A stretch of 64,000 nt of DNA from Actinomycetota bacterium (GCA_035697485.1 DASSCU010000032.1:1-64000); one strand, 5' to 3'. Counted from the first letter of the stretch, positions 8,556 to 20,551 are shown. Notes: a model not told the origin generated them from the sequence alone. Numbers and translations are program-made.

Positions 8556-9092
8556 ATGACGACACGTCCGGCACATCACTCCCCGTCCGACGACGAGATC
8601 CGTGGGTGGTTCGCGGGCCGCGTGCCCGACGACTGGTTCGTCGGACCGCTCGAGGTCGGCAGCGACCGCGACGAGATCCTCGTCATGGGTACGATCGCCG
8701 CACCCGACCTGCCCGACGACGAGAGCGCGGAGGCTCGGAGCGCGGCGGTCGCGGCGCGGATCGGCGGCTTCCGCGAGGACACGAGGGCACGACGTATCAA
8801 GATCGCGTCCGAGGCCGAGCATCGGTTCGGGCGGAAGGTGAGCTGGGGCGTGGTCTGCGCCGATCAGCGGGTGACGTTCACGACCCTCAGCGTGCCTGCG
8901 ATGACCCGTCTGCGCCTCGCCGAACGCCGGGTCCTCGACACGCTGGTCGATGCCGGGGTGGCCCGCAGCCGGAGTCACGCCCTCGCGTGGTGCGTCCGCC
9001 TCGTCGCCGAACGGCAGGACGACTGGCTGCGTGACCTTCGCGAAGCGCTGACCACCGTCGAGAAGGTTCGGGCGGAGGGTCCGAAGGACTGA
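8556..9092 (+). CDS. Conserved hypothetical protein with RHH-like C-terminal segment
   Basis: The 178-residue soluble protein has no signal peptide. The first 60 residues are acidic (DDEIRGWFAGRVPDDWF; DRDEILVMGTI). A Lys/Arg-rich middle (about 76-100) and a C-terminal stretch with RLAERRVLDTLVDAGVARS and SHALAWCVRLV follow; the last part looks like the paired helices that end small actinobacterial DNA-binding proteins. The gene stands alone, divergent from the M20 operon, behind a recognisable promoter. I do not recognise a named family with confidence. A regulatory role is inference. Confidence 0.65.
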   Translation: MTTRPAHHSPSDDEIRGWFAGRVPDDWFVGPLEVGSDRDEILVMGTIAAPDLPDDESAEARSAAVAARIGGFREDTRARRIKIASEAEHRFGRKVSWGVVCADQRVTFTTLSVPAMTRLRLAERRVLDTLVDAGVARSRSHALAWCVRLVAERQDDWLRDLREALTTVEKVRAEGPKD

Positions 9093-9098
9093 CCCACC

Positions 9099-9338
9099 TC
9101 AAGCGTCGACCGTTCGATCGCCCGAAGGGATCGGTCGCTCGATCGACACGATCATGTTCGCGACGACGCGGACGATGACCTGCTCCCCTGCCGCCAGATC
9201 GCCCGGCACGCTCTCCTGGCCGAGGCGGGCGGTCGCCGTCGTTCGGTCCCTGTAGGCGACCGTGACGTCCACGTAGCCCACCCCGTGCACGTCGAGGGGG
9301 CGCACATCGATCACGAGCGCCTCCACCTCACCCAGCAC
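9099..9338 (-). CDS. Small hypothetical beta-rich protein
   Basis: The 79-residue protein is made almost entirely of alternating hydrophobic/charged strands (VEALVIDVRPL, YVDVTVAYRD, EQVIVRVVANMIVSIER). This suggests an OB-fold-like or beta-barrel domain. It converges with the gene at 8556-9092, with 6 nt between stops, and diverges from the SLH/NlpC gene. Frame-specific GC bias supports coding. No family is recognised. Confidence 0.55.
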   Translation of the reverse strand: MLGEVEALVIDVRPLDVHGVGYVDVTVAYRDRTTATARLGQESVPGDLAAGEQVIVRVVANMIVSIERPIPSGDRTVDA

Positions 9339-9481
9339 GAATCGAGACTACCGCACGGTCCGTAGGGCCCGGCCCCCCCGCACCGATGCATGGCCGGTGC
9401 CGACATGGGCGAGGTGCGGGCCCACACCGGCACGCTCCGTCGTCGTTCAAGACCGGCCGGATCCATGCCGAACCTAACCCC

Positions 9482-10783
9482 ATGAACCGAGGGGGAACAC
9501 CGTTCCGTCGTGGTCTGGCGACGCTCGGCACCGTGATCGCCCTGGGAGCGACGCTGGTCACCGGCGGCCCTCCGGCCAACGCTGCAGACGCGCCTGCATC
9601 GACCCTCCTCCCGCACCTGGGGGAGCCCGGGTCGGGTCCGGGGCCCTACCCCGTCGACCTGTCGTCGACGGCGTCGCCGCGGAGGGCGAGTTTCCGGTGG
9701 AGCGATCTCGACGGCTCGGACGCGTGGGCCAAGTCGGCGATCGACTTCGTCGGCAAGGCCAACGACTGGATGCGCGACTTTGCAGCGCGCCCCGACGGCA
9801 GCGTGCCGTTCAGGCCCGACATGATCCAGACTCGGAAGTACCTAGCGCGGGCAGCGGTCAAGGCGTTCGCGCCGGGCGCCGCCGTCGACCCGGCGATCAC
9901 GTTCACCGATCTCGACCCGTCGCAGACCTTCTACAAGTGGGCCAACATCGCGGTGCAACGGGGCTGGATGAGGCGATCGACCGACGGCCGGTTCATGCCC
10001 GATCAGGCCGTGACGACCGGTGTCCTGCACTCGGTCGTGATCGATGCTCTCGGCATGCGAGGCATCGCTCGACAGCTCGACGGATTGCGCACGCGCGACG
10101 GTGTGCGGTTCCCGACGCCGGAGCGATTCGGCGCGCTGATGCTGGGGCTGCGGCTCGGACTCCGTTACAACAACAGCGACGAGGCCATGGACGTTGGACC
10201 GCGGAGTCCGCTCAGCCGTGCCCAGGTCGCTTACTCGCTGTACAAGGCCGCCACGCTTCCCTCGTGGGTGGTCCCCTGGGTCCGCGAGCAGTACGACGGC
10301 ATCGTGCTTCCCAAGATGGGACCGAAGCGCCTCGCGATCGTGCGCTGGGGCATGAAGTCCGTCGGCCTCCCGTACGTGTGGGGCGGCGAGTGGGGAGGAT
10401 CGAACCCGCCTGCCGCCCTCGGCGGCCAGCCCGTCCCCGGGTTCGACTGCTCGGGTCTCGCCTGGTGGCTCCTGCGGGAGAACGACGGTGGCGCGTGGAA
10501 GGTGCACCCACCGCGTCCCTACGCCGGCTGGGCGCTCCCGCAGCGGACGTCTGCCGACATGGCCCGCTTCGGGGCCCTCAGGTACGACCGTCTCCTCCCG
10601 GGCGACCTGATGTTCTACGACGGGAACGACGACGGCACGGTCGACCACGTGGACGTCTACATCGGTCACGGGTATGCCCTCGACTCGTCGAACACCCCGG
10701 GCGGGGTCACGATCATGTGGGTCGGCGACGGCTGGTACCGCGAGCACTTCGTGCATGGACGCCGCATCCTGCCGCCCGCCTGA
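9482..10783 (+). CDS. Secreted SLH-domain NlpC/P60 cell-wall hydrolase
   Basis: The 433-residue protein starts at ATG 9482. A Sec signal peptide (about 1-33, ending ANA-A) precedes two or three S-layer-homology-like repeats (about 60-240; WSDLD..., FTDLDPSQTFYKWANIAVQRGW...). The C-terminal NlpC/P60 peptidase domain (about 285-433) contains the catalytic Cys in GFDCSGLAW and the His in DHVDVYIGH. Such enzymes cut peptidoglycan stem peptides; SLH repeats bind secondary wall polymers. The gene converges with the thioesterase gene, whose stop codon is immediately adjacent. SLH fused to NlpC/P60 is more familiar from Firmicutes. Confidence 0.85.
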   Translation: MNRGGTPFRRGLATLGTVIALGATLVTGGPPANAADAPASTLLPHLGEPGSGPGPYPVDLSSTASPRRASFRWSDLDGSDAWAKSAIDFVGKANDWMRDFAARPDGSVPFRPDMIQTRKYLARAAVKAFAPGAAVDPAITFTDLDPSQTFYKWANIAVQRGWMRRSTDGRFMPDQAVTTGVLHSVVIDALGMRGIARQLDGLRTRDGVRFPTPERFGALMLGLRLGLRYNNSDEAMDVGPRSPLSRAQVAYSLYKAATLPSWVVPWVREQYDGIVLPKMGPKRLAIVRWGMKSVGLPYVWGGEWGGSNPPAALGGQPVPGFDCSGLAWWLLRENDGGAWKVHPPRPYAGWALPQRTSADMARFGALRYDRLLPGDLMFYDGNDDGTVDHVDVYIGHGYALDSSNTPGGVTIMWVGDGWYREHFVHGRRILPPA

Positions 10784-11185
10784 TCATCCTCCCGCGGTAT
10801 CGATCGCACGCTGCAGCACGACTCGTTCAGCGTCGGTCAGAGGCCGACTCGAAGACCCCTCCGGCGACCTCGGCACGATCACGGCCTCGGCCTCGGCCGC
10901 GAGGGTGCCGTCGGGCTTCTCGATGCGCTCACGCGTCCGGATGCTCGAACGGCCGAACCCCGTCACCTCGCACCGAACGACCGCGTCGCCATCGTCCTGG
11001 GTGAGCTGATCGCGGAAGTCGATCCCGACGTGGGCGAGCACGAAGTCCCACGCCTCGTCGGCGCCGAAGAGTCCCTCGATCATCCGGTCGCGGCACTCTT
11101 CCAGGTAGTTCAGGTACACCGCGTTGTTCACGTGCCCGTAGTTGTCCATGTCACGCCAGCGGATGTGGACCGTCACCTCGAACAT
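10784..11185 (-). CDS. Acyl-CoA thioesterase, 4-hydroxybenzoyl-CoA thioesterase-like hotdog fold
   Basis: The protein is 133 residues from ATG 11185, which has a GGCAGGA ribosome site; an upstream in-frame extension is Arg/Pro-rich and not believed. The hallmark RWRDMDNYGHVNNAVYLNYLEE is present, with the catalytic Asp and His/Asn of the YbgC/FcbC hotdog family, followed by DFRDQL and the RTRERIEKPDG strand. It should hydrolyse acyl-CoA thioesters in the cytoplasm. Its stop directly abuts the stop of the SLH/NlpC gene (10783/10784). Confidence 0.85.
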   Translation of the reverse strand: MFEVTVHIRWRDMDNYGHVNNAVYLNYLEECRDRMIEGLFGADEAWDFVLAHVGIDFRDQLTQDDGDAVVRCEVTGFGRSSIRTRERIEKPDGTLAAEAEAVIVPRSPEGSSSRPLTDAERVVLQRAIDTAGG

Positions 11186-11260
11186 GGCGCGTATCCTGCC
11201 ACGCCGCCGAGCCATCGTTCGCCCTGTGCGGCCCAGATGGCGCACAGGCCGAGGAAGCGA

Positions 11261-11292
11261 GAAGGCCCCGGGCGGGGGGCCCGAGGCCTTCT
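11261..11292. terminator. Strong GC-rich hairpin between two minus-strand genes
   Basis: GAAGGCCCCGGGC and GCCCGAGGCCTTC pair over 13 positions with a single C/A mismatch around a short G loop. It lies about 93 nt after the stop of the MFS gene and before the thioesterase gene, both read on the minus strand. There is no clear T-tract, so factor-independent termination is only probable. Confidence 0.45.
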
Positions 11293-11384
11293 CTGTCGGA
11301 GAGAGGGGCTCCACCCCTACTTCGGTTCGGGCCGGGCCGTGGTTCGCCGACGACGTATTGCGGTTCTGTGACGAAGACGGACCC

Positions 11385-13037
11385 TCACCGGTCGCCGTCG
11401 GCGAGCCGCCGGTCCACCTCCTCGTCAGCCTGCCGCCGGCTCGGAACCGACCCCGTGACCGCCGCGAGGAACACGTCGCGTTCCAGAGCCAGCAGGTCGA
11501 CGTCGTCGATCGCCGTCACCGTGGCGGTCCTCGGCACATCGCGGAGCAACGCGATCTCACCGAAGTAGTCGCCCGGACCGAGCTCGGCCACCGCGACCCC
11601 GCCCTTCGCGACCTCGACCGTGCCGTTGCGCACCACGTAGACGCGATCGCCGGCCTCGCCCTCCCTGATCACGACGCCGCCGGCCGGGACCCTGAAGGGG
11701 ATCAGGTGCCACGCGAGCTGCTCCTGCACGTGCTGAGCCAGTGGCGAGAAGATCGAGACTCCGCGGAGCAGATCGAACTCGGGCCCCGGACCGGCCGCTG
11801 CGGCGTCGATGCGGCGGAGCCGTGGCCACGCCCCGAGCGCCACACCCGCAAGGATGGCGCCGGCCGCCGCGAGCGCCCCCGCGGCGCCGAAGACCGAGAC
11901 CAGCAGCGGCGCTGCCGCGGCGCCGACGGCCAGGCCGATCATCTGCAGGGCCTCCTCGAGACCGAACACCCTGGCGAGCACCACGTCATCGGCGCGGCGC
12001 TGCAGCAACGTGCGACTCGCGACCGCGAACAGTCCGATCGTCGCCCCGCACAACGCCAGCACGACGACCGCCACCGGCATCGTGGACGCCAACGAGAGCG
12101 CGCCGAGTGCGGCGCCCGAGCCGAGGAGAGCGACCAGCACAGCCGGCGCCAGTCGCTGCACCCCCACGAGACCCACCGCGCCCGCGGCACCGAGGAGGAG
12201 ACCGAGGCCGAACCCCCCGGCCAGCACCCCGGCGCCGCTCTCCCCCGACCCGAGCACGTCGATCGCGAGCAGCGCGAAGAAGACGTCGAGCATGCCGACC
12301 ATCACGAACTGCACGCCGCCGACCCCGAGCAGCGTGGCGACGTCGGGCTCAGCCCGGGCCTGCCGGAGCCCGCCGAGCGCCTGCGAGAGGAAGGCGCTCA
12401 CGTGCTCGGAGGGGTTCGGCTCGTCCGGTCGATCCGGCCGCACCCCGAGCGCGGCGAGGACCGAGAGCGCCGAGACGAACGCCATCACGAGCACGGTGCC
12501 TCCCGGCCCCCAGCGACCCATCAGGATCGCGCCGGCCAACGGCCCGATCAGCGTGCCGATGCCGTCCATCGTGCTCGACGCGGCGTTGGCGGCGGTCAGC
12601 TCGCCCGGCGTCTCAGCCAGGCTCGGCAGGATCGCGTTGTGCGCCGGCCTCGTGAGCGTGATCACGCTCGCCGCCAGCACGGCGGCCGTGTACGCGACCG
12701 GGGCGGGTGCCTCGATCAAGCACACGCCCAGCAGCAGGTTGGCGCAGGTCTGCAGCCCGTAGCTCAGCACGAGCGCCTTCGCGCGGGGGATGCGGTCGGC
12801 GAGCACCGATCCGATCGGGGCGACGATCGCGGCCGGGACGAGCTGAAGCACGAGGACCGCCCCGGCCTCCCCCGCGCCGCCCTGCTGGAAGGCATACACC
12901 GCGACGGCGATCCACACCGCGTACTCCTGGGTGTTGAACAGCAGGAAGGCCACCAAGGCCCGTCGGAGCGATCGGTTCCGGAGTGCGGTGCGCAGCACGC
13001 CGAGCGCGGCGGCTGCCCGTTCCCTCACCTTCCGCAT
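11385..13037 (-). CDS. MFS transporter fused to a cyclic-nucleotide-binding domain
   Basis: The protein has 550 residues from ATG 13037; the open frame continues upstream into groEL but is not coding there. Residues 1-400 form a 12-helix major-facilitator module. It contains the loop ADRIPRAKAL after helix 2, and FGLEEALQM corresponds to the second half. Residues about 420-540 are a cNMP-binding/CRP-like beta-roll with GEAGDRVYVVRNGTVEV and GDYFGEIALLRDVPRTATV, including the PRTATV phosphate-binding cassette. The cytoplasmic sensor probably gates or regulates transport. The substrate is not predictable. A strong terminator separates it from groEL upstream. Confidence 0.85.
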   Translation of the reverse strand: MRKVRERAAAALGVLRTALRNRSLRRALVAFLLFNTQEYAVWIAVAVYAFQQGGAGEAGAVLVLQLVPAAIVAPIGSVLADRIPRAKALVLSYGLQTCANLLLGVCLIEAPAPVAYTAAVLAASVITLTRPAHNAILPSLAETPGELTAANAASSTMDGIGTLIGPLAGAILMGRWGPGGTVLVMAFVSALSVLAALGVRPDRPDEPNPSEHVSAFLSQALGGLRQARAEPDVATLLGVGGVQFVMVGMLDVFFALLAIDVLGSGESGAGVLAGGFGLGLLLGAAGAVGLVGVQRLAPAVLVALLGSGAALGALSLASTMPVAVVVLALCGATIGLFAVASRTLLQRRADDVVLARVFGLEEALQMIGLAVGAAAAPLLVSVFGAAGALAAAGAILAGVALGAWPRLRRIDAAAAGPGPEFDLLRGVSIFSPLAQHVQEQLAWHLIPFRVPAGGVVIREGEAGDRVYVVRNGTVEVAKGGVAVAELGPGDYFGEIALLRDVPRTATVTAIDDVDLLALERDVFLAAVTGSVPSRRQADEEVDRRLADGDR

Positions 13038-13130
13038 CCCCCCGTCCTCGGTTCGACCATCCTTGCGAGGCAGACGAGGGCGGTCAACCCATCCGATGCC
13101 GCGAGGAGAACGGGGGCCGGAGAAACGAGA

Positions 13131-13154
13131 ACGGGGCCCCGAAGGGCCCCGTTT
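13131..13154 (-). terminator. Intrinsic terminator downstream of groEL
   Basis: On the minus strand ACGGGGCCC-TTCG-GGGCCCCGT forms a 9-bp perfect stem with a UUCG tetraloop. The pyrimidine-rich tract TCTCGTTTCTCC follows. It starts 26 nt after the groEL stop codon, the expected position for groEL termination. Confidence 0.8.
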
Positions 13155-13179
13155 GCTCGGTTCTGCAGTGCGGTGGGAC

Positions 13180-14859
<1,680 letters not shown>

Positions 14860-14880
14860 TCAGCCTCGGTTCCCGACTGC

Positions 14881-14906
14881 TAGCACTCGATGGTGTCGAG
14901 TGCTAA
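14881..14906 (-). promoter_or_regulatory. CIRCE operator (HrcA binding site) of groEL
   Basis: TAGCACTC-N9-GAGTGCTAA matches the CIRCE consensus TTAGCACTC-N9-GAGTGCTAA except for the first base of the left arm. It lies between the groEL start and the -10 box, covering the expected transcription start. Known CIRCE sites are bound by HrcA and released on heat shock; hrcA itself is not in the window. Confidence 0.95.
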
Positions 14907-14909
14907 CCG

Positions 14910-14915
14910 ATTGTA
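14910..14915 (-). promoter_or_regulatory. groEL -10 box
   Basis: On the minus strand TACAAT lies directly upstream of the CIRCE element. A TTGCCA about 19 nt further upstream is a weak candidate -35. The start of transcription would fall inside CIRCE, as in classical HrcA-controlled promoters. Confidence 0.6.
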
Positions 14916-15106
14916 GCCACAAACCCCCGTGGGGTGGCAAGGGCATTTCCCCCGAGCACGCGATCGGAGCGCGCTCACACCGCGATCGCGGTCCGATGGT
15001 CAGCGACCCATCACCCATCGTGATCATCCTTCCAGCTGTCGGGTATCCGACACCGTGGCCGGTCCGGTTCGGCGGTACGCTGCGGGAGCCGTCCGAAGGA
15101 GCGTGA

Positions 15107-16888
15107 TTGGTCACCACCACCGATTGGCGACGCCGATTGACCGTGCCGACGGTGAGCGGCGTCGCCTGGAACCGGCAGGCACCACACCGTCTCGCGATCG
15201 TGTCGACGGAGAGTGGGGTCTCGCAGGCCTGGTCGTGGGACCTGGCCGAGGGCGTGCGCCGGCAGGCGTCGGCCGAAGGCGTCGGCGCCGAAGAAGCGCA
15301 TGTCACCCCCGACGGCTCGGGTATCGTCTGGTGGCTCGACCCCCAGGGGGACGAGCGAGGACGGTGGATGGTGACGCCCTTCGGCGGCGGCGATCCTCGC
15401 CCCCTCTTCCCCGGGCTCCCCGACATGTGGATGTCGGGGCTCTCGCTCGTCGGCGACTCGGTCGCCGCCGGGTTCTCCGACGACGACGGCTACACGATCG
15501 TCGTGCGACACGGCTCGGAACCGACCCGTGAGATCTACCGCAACGGGCAACCGGCGGGTGCGGGTCGGGATTGGCCGCAGGGACCAGGCGGCCTGTCCGC
15601 CGACGCCTCGCTGGTCGCGATCTGGCACACGGAGGGCTCGAACATCGAGAACCCGGCGGTTCGCGTGCTCGACGCGCACACGGGCGATCCGGTCGCCCGG
15701 GTCGCCGACGATGCGATGGCGGTGGTGGCCGCCGGCTGGTCCCCGGTGCCCGGTGACGACCGCCTCGTGCTGTTGCGCGAGATCGGCGGCTTCACACGTC
15801 CCTTCCTGTGGTCGCCTCGCACGGGCGCGCCGCAGGAGATCGCGTTGGACGTCCCAGGCACGGTGACACTCGCGGACTGGTATCCGACCGGCGACGCGCT
15901 CCTCCTGCACCGCGATCACGAGGCGACGCACAGCCTCATGCGGGTCGGGTCGGACGGCGGCGGGCTCACCACGGTCGTCGAGGCGGGCGGCACGATCAGC
16001 CACGCAGGGGTCCGCCCGGACGGTCATGTGTGGTTCCGATACGAGGACGGCGTTCGACCGCCGACCTGGCGTGAGGCCCCGAGCGGCGTCGAGGTGCTCC
16101 GCATCGCCGAGCCGCCCCCTGCGGGGCGCCCGTGGGAGCCGATGTGGTTCAACAACCCGGTCGGCCAGCCCATCCAGGCATGGTTCATGCGACCGGACGG
16201 GGAGCCGCCGTTTCCCGCCGTCGTGTCGGTACACGGCGGCCCGAACTACCACGACACCGATGCCTTCGAACCCCGGCGCCAAGCCTTCGCCGACGAAGGG
16301 TTCGCCGTCATGCTCGTGAACTACCGAGGTTCGACCGGCTACGGGCGCGAGTTCCGCCAGGCGCTCTACGGCGATATCGGGTTCCCCGAGTCCGAGGACA
16401 TCAACGCCGGCCTCGACCATGCGATCGAGGCCGGGCTGGTCGAGCCCGAGCGCGTGTTCCTCGAGGGATGGTCCTGGGGCGGCTACCTCGCGACGCTGAA
16501 CGCCGGCCTGCACCCGGAGCGATGGCGGGGCGTGATCGCCGGAATCCCCGTGGGCGACTCGGTGGCCGCGCACTACGAGAGCGCGCCCGCGCTCCGGGCG
16601 TGGGACGTGGCCGTCATGGGCGGCACGCCCATGGAGGTCCCCGAGCTGTTCCACGAACGGAACCCGATGACCTACGTGGACCGCGTGCGAGCCCCAATGC
16701 TGCTGATCGCCGGTGAGCAGGACAGCCGATGCCCACTCGGACAGGTGATGACCTACGCCCACGCCCTGCGGGTTCGTGGGCGGGAGGTCGAGGTGCACCT
16801 CTACCCCGGCGGGCACCACGCGAACGACGTCGACGAGCAGATCCGGCACGTCGAGCTGATGCTCGACTTCATGCACCGCCATTCGTGA
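15107..16888 (+). CDS. S9 family (prolyl oligopeptidase-like) serine peptidase
   Basis: The 593-residue protein uses a TTG start at 15107, supported by GAAGGAG about 6 nt upstream. An N-terminal beta-propeller (about 15-345) precedes an alpha/beta hydrolase domain with GWSWGGY (Ser about 456), AGEQDSR (Asp about 539) and GGHHAND (His about 570). The oxyanion region shows VSVHGGPNYH and NYRGSTGYG. It is cytoplasmic and probably cleaves short peptides or acyl-peptides. It shares architecture with the S9 protein at 737-2710 but is clearly distinct in sequence. Its last 20 nt overlap the end of the convergent BrkB-like gene. Confidence 0.9.
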   Translation: MVTTTDWRRRLTVPTVSGVAWNRQAPHRLAIVSTESGVSQAWSWDLAEGVRRQASAEGVGAEEAHVTPDGSGIVWWLDPQGDERGRWMVTPFGGGDPRPLFPGLPDMWMSGLSLVGDSVAAGFSDDDGYTIVVRHGSEPTREIYRNGQPAGAGRDWPQGPGGLSADASLVAIWHTEGSNIENPAVRVLDAHTGDPVARVADDAMAVVAAGWSPVPGDDRLVLLREIGGFTRPFLWSPRTGAPQEIALDVPGTVTLADWYPTGDALLLHRDHEATHSLMRVGSDGGGLTTVVEAGGTISHAGVRPDGHVWFRYEDGVRPPTWREAPSGVEVLRIAEPPPAGRPWEPMWFNNPVGQPIQAWFMRPDGEPPFPAVVSVHGGPNYHDTDAFEPRRQAFADEGFAVMLVNYRGSTGYGREFRQALYGDIGFPESEDINAGLDHAIEAGLVEPERVFLEGWSWGGYLATLNAGLHPERWRGVIAGIPVGDSVAAHYESAPALRAWDVAVMGGTPMEVPELFHERNPMTYVDRVRAPMLLIAGEQDSRCPLGQVMTYAHALRVRGREVEVHLYPGGHHANDVDEQIRHVELMLDFMHRHS

Positions 16889-17633
16889 CGACCGGCTCGT
16901 CGCGGTGCCGGAGCAGATCAGAGACCTCGCCCGCGAGCAGGAACAGCCACATCGCCACGTAGATGAACGCCAGCAGCCCGAAGACCGCACCGATCGCACC
17001 GTAGAGCGCCGTGCTGCGGGTGACGACGCCCGCGACATAGACGGCCCCGAAGCGCTCGAGCACGAGGAATCCGACCGTAAACACCGCGGCGCCCGGAAGG
17101 TGTTCGCGCAGCGTCGGCCCGGGCGAGGGCGTGAGCAGACGATAGACGAGCGCCCACGTGCCGGCACCGAACGCGGCCAGCGCGACGAACGCGACGAACT
17201 CGACGGTCACCCCGAGCAAGCCCTCGAGACGGAGTCCGGTCACCCACGCGGCGGCGGATGCGAACGCGACGAGCAGCACCACCACGGGCACACCGATCAA
17301 GGCACCGCTCACGCGCCCCACGACGAGCCCCGTCTGGCGGGAACGGAACACCGCGCCGAGGGCGTGTCGCACGCGGGCGACGAACCCCGACGCCGCGTAG
17401 ATGATGCCGATGAGCCCCACCACTCCGGTGCCGATCTGGGAGGCGGTCGTGAGCTCCAGCTGGGTCGATACCACCTCGTCGAACCCGGGCAGCAGATCGC
17501 CGATCGCGTCGATCAGGTCCTGTTGGGCCGTCTCCGCCTGCTGCTGGAACACGATGCCCACGACCGAGAGCAGCAGCAACAACAGCGGCGGGAGCGAGAG
17601 GAAGGCACCGTAGGTCAGCGAGCCGGCTTCCAC
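16869..17633 (-). CDS. YihY/BrkB family membrane protein (start uncertain)
   Basis: The hydrophobic protein has about six transmembrane helices. It begins near EAGSLTYGAFLSLPPLLLLL and contains the family pattern of an amphipathic first segment and a long central loop. From GTG 17633 it is 254 residues, short for YihY/BrkB (usually 280-320). The frame stays open for about 45 more codons upstream, encoding a plausible cytoplasmic N-terminus (SFAERVRARVDALGGRDTG), but no ATG, GTG or TTG is found there. Initiation may use a rare codon, or a base may be wrong. The family's function is unresolved; earlier RNase BN claims were withdrawn. Confidence 0.75.
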   Translation of the reverse strand: MEAGSLTYGAFLSLPPLLLLLLSVVGIVFQQQAETAQQDLIDAIGDLLPGFDEVVSTQLELTTASQIGTGVVGLIGIIYAASGFVARVRHALGAVFRSRQTGLVVGRVSGALIGVPVVVLLVAFASAAAWVTGLRLEGLLGVTVEFVAFVALAAFGAGTWALVYRLLTPSPGPTLREHLPGAAVFTVGFLVLERFGAVYVAGVVTRSTALYGAIGAVFGLLAFIYVAMWLFLLAGEVSDLLRHRDEPVVTNGGA

Positions 17634-17763
17634 ACCCAGCTGATCGCGCTGCGTGCGATCGGCGAGCTCGAGCGAGGGCCGGACGACGAGGCGAGCGAGT
17701 CCCGTGTCGCGGCCCCCCAGGGCATCGACCCGGGCCCGGACGCGCTCGGCGAACGATCGGGGC

Positions 17764-18189
17764 TCAGTCGTCGAAACCCCAGCTCACGACCCGGTCGACC
17801 CGCACTTCGACGACCACCGACGATCCCTCCTCGATCGGCGCCTCGGACTCGTACTGCGGGAACTTCTCGTAGAGCAGGGCGCGATCACGCGCGAACTCGA
17901 ACCCGGCATCGACCACGTAAGCCTCGCCGTGGGCGATCACCTGCTTCAGTTGGGACCAATCCTCGTGGTACTCGTCGAAGCTGATCGCCACATCGGGGTT
18001 CGCCTCGATGTTGCGGATCTTCTGCGTGTCGGTCTCGCTCGCGAACACGAGCCTGTCGAGGTCCAGCACCGCGGAGATCGGCACGACGTGCGGACGGCCG
18101 TCGGGGTAGGTCGTCGCGAGCGCCGCCACTCGGGCGCCGGCGACGAACGCGGCCTCGAGGCCCGAGAAGACGGGGACGTCGATCGTCAT
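17764..18189 (-). CDS. PPOX-family flavin/F420-binding protein
   Basis: The protein is 141 residues from ATG 18189. It has the split beta-barrel of pyridoxamine-5'-phosphate-oxidase-like proteins: ARVAALATTYPDGRPHVVPISA, an RLVFASETDTQKIRNIEANPDVAISFDEY core and a C-terminal VEVRVDRVVSWGF strand. In Actinobacteria such short proteins often bind F420 (Rv1155-like) rather than FMN. The gene lies 13 nt after the acetyl-CoA synthetase gene and is likely co-transcribed with it. The substrate is unknown. Confidence 0.85.
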   Translation of the reverse strand: MTIDVPVFSGLEAAFVAGARVAALATTYPDGRPHVVPISAVLDLDRLVFASETDTQKIRNIEANPDVAISFDEYHEDWSQLKQVIAHGEAYVVDAGFEFARDRALLYEKFPQYESEAPIEEGSSVVVEVRVDRVVSWGFDD

Positions 18190-18202
18190 CTCGTCCGGTC
18201 GT

Positions 18203-20158
<1,956 letters not shown>

Positions 20159-20242
20159 CGATCCTCCAGGTGCGTGCGCGGGCGAGCCAGCATCGTACGC
20201 GCGCGGCCCCGGCCGTGCGAGCCCTGATCGGCGGCCTGGATC

Positions 20243-20302
20243 GCGGTTCCCGGGGTGAACGGCGACCGCATGGATGTGCTTGCACAGAGCGGTTCCCGGG
20301 GT
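20243..20302. repeat. Pair of 14-bp direct repeats between acs and the DUF5679 gene
   Basis: GCGGTTCCCGGGGT occurs exactly at 20243-20256 and again at 20289-20302, 46 bp apart start to start. Both lie in the divergent intergenic region. Spacing near four or five helical turns and location suggest a regulator binding site. Confidence 0.6.
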
Positions 20303-20357
20303 AACCATCGGGCGCGAGGTTGCCCAGGGGGCCGCCTCGGGGGAAAGGAGGCAGGCG

Positions 20358-20531
20358 ATGGCCGACGAAGGCTATTGCATGAAGTGCCGGGCCAAGCGGG
20401 AGTTCGAGGGCCAGGTCGTGACCTTGAAGAACGGCCGTCCGGCCGCCCAGGGCACGTGCCCGGTCTGTGGCACGAAGCTGACCAAGATCCTCGGCATGGA
20501 CGCCGCCAAGGCTCGCGGCTGGTCGGCCTGA
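20358..20531 (+). CDS. DUF5679-type zinc-ribbon protein
   Basis: The protein is 57 residues from ATG 20358, preceded by GAAAGGAGG. Two CxxC pairs ([10 protein letters not shown] and [10 protein letters not shown]) form a zinc ribbon, and the Ala/Lys tail is typical of this small actinobacterial family. An upstream in-frame extension overlaps the direct repeats and lacks a ribosome site, so the short form is chosen. The function of stand-alone DUF5679 proteins is unknown; the domain also occurs fused to nucleic-acid enzymes. Confidence 0.8.
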   Translation: MADEGYCMKCRAKREFEGQVVTLKNGRPAAQGTCPVCGTKLTKILGMDAAKARGWSA

Positions 20532-20551
20532 CGCGCGACCGAACCCGGTCG

